Shown: in pieces, positions 37,761 through 51,720 of the stretch
How the letters are laid out: the number at the start of each line of letters is the position of its first letter
Position numbering within the stretch: position 1 is the first letter of the stretch
Origin: Aphis gossypii
Lineage: Eukaryota > Arthropoda > Insecta > Hemiptera > Aphididae
NCBI RefSeq assembly: GCF_020184175.1
Contig: NC_065530.1
Location: 35,813,260 to 35,877,259 of the forward strand
Reading direction: 5' to 3'
Length of the DNA: 64,000 nt
The notes under the pieces: generated by a model
The model's database searches: none
Seen by the model: only the letters and a program-made list of their open reading frames with translations
What the model was told of the DNA's origin: nothing
Made by a program: the position numbers and the translations under genes

Positions 37761-39015
37761 TATTCGTTTTTGAATAAATATATATTTTGCATAAATATTT
37801 CCATTTTTTTTTTTTTTTTTTGTTATTCTATATAATATATATATGATTTTATAAAATGTATGATTTCCTACAAGAAACGAGAATGTAACTTACATAAGAA
37901 TATTATCGACTCAGCAAATAGTTAAACTGAATATCCCGTTAAAGTCATACAGTATTTTTCCTCTGGAAATGGCTAACACAGACTTTCTTTATAAACCGGA
38001 AGAATTTAAAATGATATAAAGGAAACAACTTTAAAAATAAATATATTATCAGATTATCAAATACCATCGGTATACTCGTATTATCAAATTAATTATTTCT
38101 TAAAAACATGATTAAGTATTCAATTTCAGTTAGGAGTAATTCACGAAAATTATTAAATCAGTTTTAGAATTTAAGCTTAAAATATACTCTGGCTTGAAAA
38201 ATAATTGTTTTTGATAATTAAAAAAAAAAAGTTCTCTTTAATATATTAGCTTATTTGTAAATATCTAATAATTAACATGTTATAGACTTAAAATTACATA
38301 AAAATCGATTTTGTGGGAAAAAAAATATCAACAAGTGACAGTGGAAACTATTTGAAAAAAAAAACTTATTCAAGTTTCATTGCGCTTTGCAATACTCCAT
38401 ATTATGCATATAATGTTTGGAATATCAAAACTCACTCTTTGATCCAGACAATTTAAAATATAAGGTTTCTTTAATAAAAATGATTTGTTGAGTTCTTTGG
38501 TAGTATAAATATTTAGATTATTGCAACGTTTGGTACTCTAATAGTTTCAAAATACCTATATAGCAATCATATTATTAATAGCCTAATATATAAATTCTCA
38601 AAATTAATTTAGTTTGAGCTACATATTATAAAGTTTTACTCATTTAAATGGCATTTATCTAGTAAACTTATGAACTGAATTCTATGCCATAATATATTTA
38701 ATTTATTTCTATCCTTTGTTTAGATTTTCCTTTTTACATTTATGACTACAGAAATATTGTAATTAAACGTTTATTTGAACTTTTGTAGATATATCAGCAG
38801 GCCATCCTTTCGTCCTCTATCAATAAAACTGTTGGATAAATACCCAATATAATACTTAATTCCTATAGTATACCATATTATGTTTTATTTTATCCTAAAA
38901 TATTAAATTTTATAAGGTTATGTATATGGTATCATCATACAATTATAATTCATCTGTACTAACAATGTCTATTCCAAATAAAAAATGTATTTCAATCATT
39001 TTATTTCCATTTTAG
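37761..39015. other. A+T-rich stretch without recognised features
   Basis: Homopolymer runs (a long T-run near 37806) and low-complexity sequence; no gene or repeat boundary is supported. Confidence 0.4.
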
Positions 39016-39160
39016 TTTCTAAGCTGAGCGATGAATTTATTGATTTTACAATAATGTTTTTTTTGTCTGTATACTTGATAATATTATACGATAGAAAAAA
39101 TAAACTTAGAGAGAGGTTTCTGATAAAAAAAAAAAAATAAAAATAAAAAAAAATGAATTA
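39016..39160 (+). repeat. Decayed left-end copy of the dispersed ATTCTGAACG repeat
   Basis: GCTGAGCGATGAATTTATTG, then ATTTTACAATAATG and TTTTGTCTGTATAC, match the left end at 14605-14690 closely. The right part is missing or unrecognisable. Confidence 0.6.
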
Positions 39161-41330
39161 ATTGTATTGTCTTTTTGGGAGTACAAAATTCATAACTCTT
39201 TGTCATCATAGCGATAATCGTAGGAGAAAAAACATAATCAAATATGAAAAAACAGGCATTTAAAAGAAATAAATTTATTTATATGTACTAAAAAAATAAT
39301 CATAGATAGCTTATACATTTATATATTACCATTTTATATTTATTTTTACTATAATAACGAATAATAGTGTAAGTAATGTTATTTTATTGAAGTATAATTA
39401 GTTAATATGTTTTATGGAGATTTAAAACAATTAAAACATCTATGTTTATAGTTAAATTTTGTATACACAATGATATGTTCAAAAATTTAGATTCATTTTA
39501 TATTATTGCCTATTCATAGTTTATACTGTATTTATAATAGTAAAATAGAGAACAATATATTATAAAAATATATATCAAGATATTTACTTTTTTACATAGA
39601 TAGTCAAAGCTTTAAGCAGTGAACTTATCTGATTATTTTATCAAGCTTTTGGCAAAAAATCCTAAACACACAAATTATTTTCGATCGTTTGATGAAAATT
39701 GTCAAATGAAAATATTTCTATTTTTCCTTATTTATTTTCAATGTGGGTTCTACGATTTTCTTAGGTGTATTAGTTGAACATGTATTTATTTATTATGAAT
39801 TATAATAGTTTAAGTTCATAATTCACCCTGAGTCATTATGACGAGTAATGGCATTAAATAATAACACAGGCCATCTATATAATATTAGTCATGTAATTAC
39901 TGTCTGAAAATAAATTCAATACATGGCAATTATATAATTATGATTATAATTCGGTATTCGTATTAATATTATGTTATTACTTACATATTTTGTAATAATT
40001 AACAAATGGAAAAAATTTTTTATCACATACACAATATGACTAAGGCTATCAGGAAACGTATTATTGGTAACAACATTACACATAATATGTCTATGTGTTC
40101 CAGAAATTTAATAAACTGCTTCTTGTCCGAAACTTATTGGACACTGTTGGACGTTCGAACATCCTTGACATTAAAAATTATTTATAAAATAAAATTACAT
40201 CGCAATACAATAACACATCCGTTTATTTTATTAATAAGATAAAATAATATAATAATAATATGATGTTCAAAATGTGGGCTGTGGACCTAAACAGTTGCAT
40301 AAATGACAACCACAATGCAGTAAATCGTAATTTTGTTGTAATTTTACAAATAACGATAGGTTTAATATAATATATTATAATTTATAACTGCGTACTTGTT
40401 ATCATAGTAAAATAAAGTCTGCATGTACCTATAGCTATAGTTTGTGCGATATACAGCTTGTAATTGTTTCCTTCGTAAATTCGAAATAAATTATTCTCAA
40501 TATCTTAAAATTTTAAAATAACTTTTAATTTTTGGTACAGCCATTATTTAGTAGAATGGTTTATGTATATTGTAAATCTTTCAATTTCGAATCACTATTG
40601 ATTTATATTCGGCTACAGTAACGCTAATTAAAGTACTTTTTATAATCAAAACAAGTGTTATGTTCAAGTTTCAAACTGGTGTTGTATTCTACACACAATT
40701 TTTTAATCACTTTCTGAAAACTGTATTAACTGTATTATTTTCTCTCATCGTACCAATTTAAATTATTCTAATTTACATTAATTTTTAAATTTCATTACAG
40801 ACTACCTTTTCATAATATATCAAACCAAGTATATTTCAATAATACATATTAAACAGTAAAGTTGTATTATATTGCTTAGATCTTAGGACGTAACATTGTC
40901 TCTTGAAAAAAAAACATTCAAAAGTCTCAGATTTCGCAAATGTATAGTAAGGATTCTTAATAATATAATTATGAAAACACGTTAAAAATTTGTCCAAAAA
41001 TATTTGAGTATAGTTTAACACTACTACTGACAAGCTTGACCGATCTAAAAAAATGAATAATATATACAATACCTTTTTGTCTACGATAAATTCTCTGAAT
41101 TTTTGGCAAGTGGACACCACTCCACTTTACATTATGACTCAAGTAGGTAAATGTAATTTATGTGTATATTTTAAATTAAATGATGTATTATTGATATATG
41201 ATAAAAACGTGTCTATTGATATATTTATAATAAGTAGTTCTATAATATTTAGTAAATTTAATAATATACAAATTTAAAAACCACAACATTTATATTATAA
41301 TATATAATTATTTGCTTTGTGCTTTTCAAT
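39161..41330. other. A+T-rich stretch without recognised genes
   Basis: Short frames on both strands (for example 40006-40242 plus and 40836-41120 minus) carry no recognisable domains. Nothing else is supported. Confidence 0.4.
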
Positions 41331-42000
41331 TTAGTCAAAATCAAATTTTAAAAAAATATCATTCCTCCATATTTCAAATATTTAATAGATAAAAAAAAAA
41401 ATGTTTTTAATATTAAAGAAAAAAAATTATAAAAGTTTTATTTATTTCTAAATAGTAAATACCTATATATAGCTGAAAAAAGTCTGAATATTTTGAAAAT
41501 TATATAATGTATAAAATTTAATGGTAATATAACTATTTAGTTAAATTTACAACAAATAAATAACAAAAATATTTTTTAAAGAAAAATAGTTATTTTATAG
41601 ATAAATATGAAACATCATAACAGTTTGAACTTAAAATCTCATAACAATTGGGTCTGATAAAGACTTTTTTTAATACAGGTAAAATAACTTAATAAGGATC
41701 TTGTGTTAAATTTTCAAATCATAAGTCTGAGTATTATATTTTCTATGTTTTTAACTAAAAAAAAATTTTTTAATTTTCACGAAATTTGTCAAAATTCTAA
41801 TTTTAAATACTTATAAATTTGTTTTTAAGAATTTACTCTCAACTTTTTTTATTTCTATCATCTACAATTGTTTTCATATGAAAATTTTTTACTTTTGAAT
41901 ATTAAAAGTACCGACCAAATGCAATTTACTACAGAAACCACCCTCATTGTGATGATTTTTATTATTACTAGATGTGTTGAACAGACACACAAATAAAGAA
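41330..42000 (-). repeat. Decayed inverted copy of the dispersed ATTCTGAACG repeat
   Basis: Near 41934-41990, ACAGAAACCACCCTCA and later GTTGAACAGACACACAAA follow the reverse complement of 14675-14745. Upstream of that, TTTGTCAAAATTCTAATTTT and GAATATTTTGAAAATTATA recur from the 0.6-0.9 kb and 37.7 kb copies. The copy therefore runs opposite to the one at 14601. Confidence 0.5.
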
Positions 42001-42740
42001 CAAAATAAATATCTCAGTATTTAAAATTAACAATTATTGGTTGTTTTTTTTTTTTTGAAATAAACATTAATACCAATTTTGAAACATCATATTATATTAT
42101 AACTGACTATAACTTAGTTAAAAACATTTAATAGTTGTACTTATATACATTTTTAGTCATGTAATTAGGCAAATAGCTATTTTGCATATTTAATGTAATA
42201 TTGTATTAAATTTATTAATACTTTTCTATAGTTGAGATAGTCAAATGATTAATAATTTTCTATTGATTTATTTATTTAAATGAATACATATGTACTAACT
42301 TTTACTTTTTCATTTTAATAACATAAAGAACTGTTACAACGTCAGCTTAAAGCTACTTTTGAAAGACTTTACACTAAAATATATTATGCTAAACGTTCTT
42401 CGTTTAAAGTTGTTGTTAGAATACTTCACTAACTGCCTAGAGTGATAAACTTTTATGAAAGTTCTTAGTACGAATAAATCTAGCTATGAATTTTAACATT
42501 AATATTCAATATAAATAAGACTTAACATTATACACATTACCGAGTTAGCTTATTCTATATAATTTCCTATTTATAATGTATGTTATAATATGTTTGTAAT
42601 TCCCAAAGAGTTGATACCAGAAATAGTTTAAATGTAAAACTTTTATTTTTAATGATTACACAATTAATATAATTTTACTTACCGAATGTAAATGCGATGT
42701 CCAAGTATTGGTATAAAATATAAACAAATGAAGTGTAATT
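42001..42740. other. A+T-rich stretch without recognised features
   Basis: Low-complexity, chance frames only. Confidence 0.4.
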
Positions 42741-42742
42741 AA

Positions 42743-43015
42743 TATTATAAAATTGGCCTCACAAAAATCTCGTATAGTCTCTCAATGGCCGGCCAAAGAG
42801 GGCGCACCAATATATACTATCCACGCAGAGTCCGTATCGACATCAAATATATTTCCACTGATTGCCGTATATACGCCCAGGACAGAGATAATATCATGCT
42901 TCCGGAATCACTCCCTTCATCACTCAACCAAAACCTTAGCTCTATTTCCGCCTTAATCGAATTCATCATCGCCACCAATCTATTCAAGACGATATAACTT
43001 TCTCAGACGTATTAT
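42743..43015 (+). other. Unrecognised G+C-richer patch with two overlapping open frames
   Basis: About 270 bases depart from the A+T-rich background. Two plus-strand frames overlap here: 67 codons at 42753-42956 and 70 codons at 42785-42997, the latter from an ATG within ATGGCCGGC. Neither shows a domain I recognise, and splice sites are not obvious. The composition suggests a transposon coding fragment or an isolated exon rather than random sequence. I cannot choose between the frames. Confidence 0.25.
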
Positions 43016-46000
43016 GTAGTACTTGAGTAATTTTATTATTATAATTTGTATATTTTTATACTTATTCGTTATCTATAATATTTTAATATAATAAACATCA
43101 TCATAATATAGCCACAGTAACTATAAGTTTGTTAAATAATTATAATAATGATATTATAATATTTTATTTAATTAAACATATATTTTATGAATCTTAATCA
43201 TATATTTGAATTGTACAAAGTATTTCGTTTATAACGAACCACTATTTTTTTCAAAAACTCTAAGTTTTAAAGTTAAAATAATAATAATTTCCATTTGAAA
43301 TAGAACAATATTAAAAAAATAAAATTAAAATAAGTTTTTTTACTTTTTTTCAATATTTTTCTTGGTATTTTTATTTTGAAAAAATTTTGTTTTATTTTAA
43401 ATAGAACTTATGGAAAAAAAAGTTTTAAAAAACCATTAATATTATATTTTGAAATAATAAATGTTAATAAAATCCCAGTATAAAATTAATGAAATGTTTT
43501 GTGATTATACATTATTTTGACGAATTAAATTATTGCTACACTTAATTTTGTATTTTGTTTAGATGAAAATTTTTATTATAACATCCGATTCAGTTAACGG
43601 CATTGTTTTAATATTTGTTATAACTAATAAATGCTTGATGAATTGAACAATTTTGTACTAGATAGTGTATCGATTCACATTGAAATACCTAGCAGGTGAA
43701 TAAAATCGATTCGAATTTTATTGCATTTTTTTTTCAATTTGTTCACTTCCAGATGTTTTTCTAATGTTTGAATTGAAAAAACTATTATCTTTAAACATTT
43801 CATTCAAGACAGTTGTCAGTTTATTTTTTTTGAAAATCTGCATTCCAATGAATCCATTCAACGTCGTCTGTGACAATAAATGTACGATTATTTGATTTTT
43901 CACTAAAAAAAATAAAAAAAAAAATGTTTACTTAATTTGATGTATAATTAATATTATTTAATAGTTAAATTGATTATAGTAGATGATAATATGGTAAAAT
44001 AAATTAAAGAAATTCCACCTATTTCTAATCTGTTTCATCTATAAGATTTTATATTTATAAATTAATTTTAAAAATGTTCAGTTTGAAATATTCACCGTTC
44101 ATTTTTTTAATGAACATTTAAACTTTTTTTTGATTGAAATGTAGTCACTTTTCAATAAAAATAATGAAAAATTTATTCTATGCATTATTCAGTAGCAAAA
44201 GGAGTTTATACAAATTATTAATTGCTCAATAAAATATTAAGTAAATATGATTCCGTTGAATGTGTTTATTTGATATTTTTCTAATTTATAAAAATACATA
44301 CAAAATTTTTTTGGTTGTATGAGGAGTCGTTGTTGTTTAAATCAATTAAAAATTGTTAAACCAAAATTTTTCATTCATTTTTTTATTATGTATACAGCTT
44401 AAGAAAAATTCATTTATTTTCGGTTTATTCTAGCTAGTAAACTATATTAAAAAAATGTACAGATAAGTAAGAAAACTCGCTTATTTAAAATGCAAACAAA
44501 TTATTTTTCCTTTCTCATATAATTATGAAAATGTATGAAGTAGAAAAAAATATTTATTTCATTTAATAGATACCATATAAAATATCATTCAAAATAAATA
44601 TTAGTTTTTAAATAATGTTAAATGTTCATATTAAGTGTTCATTAACTTTTCTATAATAATTTGATGTAACTAAATAGTTATTTTAATAAATACAAGATAC
44701 AATCAATAATCATATACATATTTTCCTCTGAATACCTTTATTTCTTAAAAATATTTAATTATTAATTATTAATTAGCTACATTATGAATATAAGTAAACA
44801 ATACAAATATGAATATTGTATGCGAGTACAATATTACTTATTTTGCTCTGTTACAATTGACATGTTATTTAATAGATTAATTTTTTATGTAGTGTTTTTT
44901 TTTTTTTTATAATTATTGAAAACTTTTAAAAATAATTTAAACTGTGATTTATGGGGATATATGAAGTCCTGTAATTTCTTATTTTTCTATCGGTTCAATT
45001 GTTATGTTTAACAAATCTTCAGGTAATAAAATGTTAACATTTTATTATTTTCAACAAAGGCGAAGAAAGTGGTTTATTTCTATTACTTATGTGAGTAACA
45101 CTATGTTTACTGCAAATTTGTGTGATTTACGAAAATCCATTTCACTGGAAAATGAAAACAGCTTGGTTTTTGTAGAAGAAGAAAAATTACATACAGTTTC
45201 AATCTTAACATAAAGCTGTACATGACAAAGACCAGAAAACGTTTATAAATGCCATGTGTATGACGAGAAAATTTATTGCATTGCTGCTATTAATTGATTT
45301 TCTTAGAATTTTTTGAAAAAATATCTCATATGAACTTATAAAAACAGTAATAAAAGTAATAATGGCCTTATCATGTTCACGATCAAAGGTGTTTGAAAAG
45401 AAATATTGTTTTTCACATTTTTGATGTTATAAATTATTAGTCGATTGTACAACGATGTTTATTTATTTAATACTAAGAAAAGAAATGTAAACACCAATTG
45501 TACGATGACATCTGTGGTAAAATTCTGAAAATATTTAAAGACAAATAGAAAAAAAGTTTCAAATGAAAGTTAAGAACCAGAAATAAAATCGAATTATGGA
45601 TGTGTTCCAGAACAATCATTTCTTGGTTTTCAAAAAACATTTAGCCAATGTTATCTAACGTCAACATATTAAATTATAAAAAATATATAACGTTTTTATT
45701 TTAACTTGTCTTTAAACTTGATATAATAATCAAACATTTTTGTTTAAATAATTTTTATTATTTACATATTTATTAAACCATTATTATAAGATTGTTGTCT
45801 AATTTTGAATCACCATAATGTAGCATTAATAATTTTTGTGCTAATAATTATTGACTCAAAAATAATAACAACAATTGGTCATAGACAAAAGAATATATCA
45901 ACACATTATTTACAATTCTGTAGTTGAAAATAATTTAATATTTATAACTCTATATAATATTTATATACAATATACAATAATATATACGTTGCTCTCTTCA

Positions 46001-46100
46001 ATGAATGCGTGTATGTTATTTTTAGATTACAATTGATATGTTTAATACATGCATTGATTTTTAAAAAAAATTTTATTTTGTTCAGTCTTTCAAAATCAAA
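43016..46100. other. A+T-rich stretch without recognised genes
   Basis: A 69-codon frame at 45004-45213 has a less biased composition than its surroundings but no recognised domain. Other frames look like chance. No RNA gene or defined repeat is seen. Confidence 0.4.
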
Positions 46101-46374
46101 ATATTAGAATAGGAAAATTACTACTACTTGGGGTTCTTAAGCAAATGAAATACGTTATTTTTGGCAGGCATTTACTATTTTCCCCCATTTTAAAATGACT
46201 AATCATATTGTCAATACGATTGATGACCACTCACAGAGTAAAATGGTATTATTAACAATATCATGTTGATTTCCAACAAAATTCGGCAATGACGTATCGT
46301 CGCTAAAAGGTATCCATTTTCGATTTAACTCATCTTATACGTACACAGTATACATAATCTCAGACCAAAGCCTA

Positions 46375-46700
46375 ACTATATAAAAAGACTACTAGAAATT
46401 ACATCACATTCTGAAAAATAAAAATTGCATGGACTACCGGTGAAATCAATTTTTCATTCGTAATGTTCATTGTGTAGTGAACTGGACTACTCGAGTTCAA
46501 TGGGAGGAGAGAATTCAGTAGCATAAACGTCACTATCCACTAACTGTGTTATTAATAATATTTCATTCGCTCACTTTCATTCGTCCTCTCTCTTTATTTC
46601 TGTCTCTGTCTGTATGTCTCTTTAGCGTTCTCCCTCTATCACTTGCTCTCGCTTTCTCTCTCTATTTTCAATACCTATACACTAACACGCTAAATACCAT
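46375..46700 (+). other. TATA-like motif followed by pyrimidine-rich tract
   Basis: TATATAAAAAG (about 46378-46388) resembles a TATA box, and about 46560-46665 is a CT-rich tract with CTCTCTCT and TGTCTCTGTCTG. Together they could be promoter-like, but no gene is recognisable downstream and both kinds of sequence arise by chance in such DNA. Confidence 0.15.
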
Positions 46701-46749
46701 ATATATATATATAAAACAAAAATATTACTGTACCCCATAGCATATGATT

Positions 46750-48085
46750 GTGTGTATGGAGAGGGGGGCCCGTTGTCTCGTTGGGTTGCCCAAACATGAT
46801 TAATGATGACGACTGCATGGCGAAATCGGTTTGGCCATTAATATCATTGGGACATATTTTGCAGATGCTCCTAAATCAATTGATTTATGTAAATAGTACG
46901 TGTTTGAACTTTGATTGAATGACGACTACAAATCAATGATATTTTCAACAAAGTTTTGAATTAAATAATATATATATTATATATATGAAATAAACATATA
47001 TAATATTCTGATTTTATGGCTATATTTAACATATTTAACTAAACAAGGATAGTTTTTTTCAAGCAAAATCAGATAATTGCAAACACTTATAATCTTAATT
47101 TTTAAAACTTTAAACATAGGCATAGGCATAATTAATAACGTCTTGACTTGTTTTCTCCTTCTCCAGTTCTCCACGTGGTTTTAGAAGAGTACGGTGAACG
47201 TGATTTATCAATACCGGAAACATTATGTACAACATTTAGTCTTGTACACTACACTAAAATTGATTTTTAAACTAAAGAAACTTTTTTATATTGAAATTAT
47301 ATTAAACAATAAATATAAATTATGCTGTTTAACTATGCGTACATCAATGTGTTAAGATTTTATTTATTAGTTATCATCGAGCTAGGTTTTGTTGGTAAAT
47401 GATTTGTTTGAAATGTAGTACATAAAAATATTTTTGAAAATTATTATAGCTCCAATTATTTAAATCAATTCATTAATTTTCTTTTAAAAAAATGCAAAAA
47501 ATGATATAAATAAAAATAAATATATTTTGTCCAAAATAACCTTGAATTTTTTAGAACACTTTTAATAATGTTACAAAATTGTTTGTATTAAATTTGGTTA
47601 GTAGGTAAATAAAATAAATAAAATAAAAAAATCATATTGCGGTGTATTTAATTTATATTATAGAATGAATATTTTCAGAGGATATAGCAAGATAGAGTAA
47701 TTTTATATCTGTTTAACATTAATTACTGAAAACAATAAAATTAATAATATGATGTAACTTAATTATCTGATACCTGCTAAAATAATTATTGATGGATAAT
47801 TAGTATACATCTACTAAGATTATTGAATATTATAGATGTTTAGTATTAAATTGATATTTAACAACAAAAGTTATTAATTTTTGATTTTAAATCATAGTAC
47901 ATCTGTAATATAGAGTTGGTTAATTATATATAGTTAACAACCATAATAATTTATAAATCATAAATTTATAGTAACGTTAAATAAATATAATATTATATAA
48001 TGCATTCAGTAATACTATCATACACCTACCTTAACTAAATTATACTATATATATTAGTTTTTTTATAATATATAGGTCATCATAT
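46750..48085. other. A+T-rich stretch without recognised features
   Basis: Chance frames only (for example 46977-47174 on the minus strand). The LINE fragment that follows begins abruptly at about 48086. Confidence 0.4.
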
Positions 48086-49050
48086 TTCTCCGATAAATGG
48101 AAAATCTGTTCTATCATCTCCATCTTTAAGGCGGATGAACGCTCTGGCGTTTCCAACTATAGACCTATTTCAATCTTGCCACACCTGGCCAAACTCTTTG
48201 AATCTATTGTATATTCCTGTATCAAAAGAAACGTCAACCACATAATTATTGACTCTCAACATGGTTTCCATTATGAAAAGTCAACCATCACCAGCAGTAT
48301 TTTTTTGACTATCTATATACTAAGCAATTTTGAGGCAAATAGTCAAGTTGACACAATTTTTACTGACATCAAGAAAGTGTTTGACTTAGAAGACCATGGA
48401 CTTCTCATTGCCACACTTGACTCTTTCGGTATCAGCCAGCCACTCATTCTCTGGCTCACATCCTACTTAATGTCTCGTAAACAATTTGTGAAGCTAAACG
48501 GAGCCGTTTCAGAATTATCTGCAATTTCCTCGGGTGTTCCACAGGTAGATCATCTGAGTTAGGTTTTTATCATATTTGTGAATTCAATTAATAAAAGTTT
48601 CTCTTTATCCAAGATTCTCCTATTTGCTGATGATATAAAAATTTTTTTGTAAAATTGACTACCCCGCTGACTGCCTTTTATTTCAAACTGAACTGAATGC
48701 CTTCTTCAATTGGGTGCGACACCTTAACCTACCCCTCAGTTTGAAAAAATGTCACTCTATGACCTTCTGTAGGAAACGTAGCCCCATACTTCACTCATAT
48801 TACATTGGTAGCTCACTCCTCATACGCGTTCATCTGATCAAATACCTAGTCTTCTATCTATCACCCACCATCTCCTTCAAACACCACTTAAATGTTACTG
48901 TTGGGAAGAGCCTGAAGATCCTCGGATTCATCAAACGAAACACAACTTTCTTTACCTCAGCCACCTGTCTCCGTACCCTCTACTTCAGCCTTGTCTGTTC
49001 CATCTTCGAGTATGGATCGGTTGTTTGGCTGACGATTTGGTCGTCCAGTA
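48086..49050 (+). pseudogene. Broken non-LTR retrotransposon reverse transcriptase (jockey-like LINE fragment)
   Basis: From 48086 the frame shows the N-terminal reverse transcriptase signature around NYRPIS, then a fingers-palm region (FTDIKKVFD) and SGVPQ. It meets a TAG at 48560-48562, continues in the same frame to the catalytic FADD box (48623-48634) and stops at TAA 48650-48652. A shift in the T-run at about 48642-48648 moves the signal to another frame from 48651, which carries the thumb-side region (FFNWV, SLKKCHSMTF) and the start of the C-terminal domain (FEYGSVVW) until about 49050. This matches jockey-type LINE polymerases, which copy their RNA at the target site. The endonuclease domain and the extreme C-terminus are absent, so it is truncated at both ends and dead. 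Apart from the stop and shift the sequence is fairly well preserved. Confidence 0.88.
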
Positions 49051-49059
49051 TTATTGTTT

Positions 49060-51340
49060 GTTTACAAAACTTAGGATTGTACCAACATGATCATTTTTTT
49101 AAATTGCAATTTGATTTCACACATGTGTTATTAAGTATAATTATTATGCAATTTAACATTGAAATTTTAAATTGTATTTTATTCAAAATAAAAAATAATA
49201 TTATAGTATTCACTGACTATGGGTAGTATTATTAGTAGTACGCTGATTTAGATTTTTATTGAATACAACAAAAATGTAAACGATACAGTTTGACAAAAAG
49301 TAAAAACATTATTTCAATGATCTAATTATATCATTCCACGTGGATAAATTATAATGCACTATTACCAAATTAAATTATTCTGTTGCTGAGTAATCAGCTA
49401 TTATATTTTCTAAAAAAGCAAACTATTCTACATTATTCAACTTAATTATATTAGTTCCAAAATATAATTCCAAGATCTTAATATTTATTTACTTATTTCT
49501 TTAAAAACAAATAGTTACAATACTTATCACTAGAACCTATATACGTATTTACATTTCGCAATCTATTCTTTTTTGTCTGCTAAAATTTTGTTACCCCTTC
49601 AGATATTAGTTTTTATCTTGTTACATTAAAAAAAATAAATAAATATATGTATATATATATTTTAATGGAATATAATAAATTTGTCTGAACATATTGGGAT
49701 ATTGAACAGAGGAGGGTATTAATTAAATTAAATTAAATGTTATTTAGATAAATTGTATTTGAATAAATTATTATTCGGATGAACTTTTCATAATAAAAAT
49801 TAATCAAATAATTTTCAAAACTAATCATTCGAATAAAAATATACTTGAATAATTTTTATGACTAATTATTATTGAATTGATTTTTGTTAATTTAATTTAA
49901 TTAAACATTGGTTTTTAATTTACTAATTTGAAACACACAATAATTAAAAATAATAATTAGCATTGTGTTTTAAGTTACATGATTATACATTTTATTTTAT
50001 TTCAAATAAATATAAAAATATTATAAATTAATATTAAACTAGTATAAAATTGTAGAAGAAAGTAAAGAATTATATTTATATACCTAATATATATTGTATT
50101 TAATTATTACAATGTAGCTATGTTTTAGTTAATAATTCCGGTCGACAACTATATCTACTTCACAGCATAGCAGTAAGTAGTAAGTACCCACTTGTCCATC
50201 TTTATTTTTTTTCTTTTACTTTTTTTTAATTATTTTATGTTATCACTTATTGGCGGTTGATTGCTTTATTAATCACTTCCTATTTTTCGTTAATATTATA
50301 ATGGCACTTATTTAGTTTCAATTTCAATTTAATTGTACTTCAGAAAAAAACTTAGTTTCAAAAGTAGTTTTTTACGTTTATTTACATATTTTATGTTTTG
50401 GAAATAGTCTACATAAGCATATCTAAATCACATGTACTCCATGTTCTCTATATTTCATTTGATACATTATGCATTATGTCTCTTTGAAATCAAAAACGCA
50501 GGTTTTTCCAACTATAGTCAATACAGTATTCGTAAATATTGAATATTGATGGAATGTACATTGGAATTACTATCAAAAGTGTTTACTTTCGTAGTAATTA
50601 ACTCCAGACTATTATTTATGTATAATGTTATCTGTTATCTGTTTAAATACAACTGTCAGTCATTAATAATTTTCTTATCAACATTTATTTTATAATACAG
50701 ATACTTGTATGTAACATAATAATTAAACCTATTTGAAATAATATATAAATTTCAAAAAAAAATAAATGGTTAAAATATATTTTATTTTAATACAATGATT
50801 TTTTGAGTACAAAAAGTTTTAAATAAATGTATTTTTAACGCGTTTAATACCACACATAATAAAATATCCAGTGTTTGCAATATTTGAAACTTATTTTTTT
50901 TTCATTTAATGTACCTATAAATATGATCGATTGATAATACCTATTCAATAAGTTCATCATTAAATCTTATATTATAATATTGTTAATCATTACTGAATAT
51001 TGAAGTGTTTCATGGTTTATGACTACTGCCAATTAATTATTTTTAAGCTATAAAATGTATGATAATTATAATTATGTAACTATATATTATATATCTTGAT
51101 TTTTGAAAGCGTTTTATCTCTTCAATCATTTCAAAGCTTTGATTTACATATTTATGACATTAACAAGTATACTACATTAATAAAACTATTGAATGTAATA
51201 CATATGATATTATATTCATTAAATATTTTGATTTAAAATCGTTTTTATCAATTCCCTTGGAAAATAATGGATGAAATCAGACAAAACATTGAACTTTTAT
51301 ATTATTATTAAAAACTAAGTGGCCCAGATTTTGTAGAACA
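49060..51340. other. A+T-rich stretch without recognised features
   Basis: The open frame of the LINE fragment runs on to 49226 as A+T-rich sequence unrelated to reverse transcriptase. The rest is low complexity with direct ATTAAATTAAATTAAAT (about 49721) and similar short repeats. Confidence 0.4.
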
Positions 51341-51349
51341 TTATATTAC

Positions 51350-51720
51350 CCTTCACTCACAACCTCTACAGCGTACGCAAATAGTATTTGTAGGAGTGAA
51401 GTCCAGGCACATACACCATTAGCGTGCGTGTAGACTATACGAACGGAGTACTGCATTGAAGCTGAATGGTCTGAAACGAATTTCCCACCTGATGCAGCAG
51501 TTTAACAGGTCAATTAGCCAGGCTTCCGATCCACTAACAATCTGTACCCGTCAAACTGTCCGTTTCTCTTAATCGCTATAGTACAATAGGGGTATTTTTA
51601 TTGCAACACTAATTAATTTTCAACCAGGTAGCCGACACGAAGAGATATGTTTCCATCGGCGATTAGAGACAAATGTTTCTGCTGTATCGTAATATTATTC
51701 TACTACGAATAAAATATGTA
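51350..51720. other. Unexplained G+C-richer block
   Basis: About 370 bases of balanced, non-repetitive sequence stand between A+T-rich flanks. No long frame crosses it and I recognise no protein, RNA or repeat. Candidates are a conserved regulatory element, a non-coding exon, or a decayed transposon. Choosing among them needs comparison with related genomes. Confidence 0.3.

Noticed and set aside
46378..46388. TATA box promoter
   Set aside because: TATATAAAAAG is expected by chance at this composition and no downstream gene is recognisable. Kept only as a weak motif.
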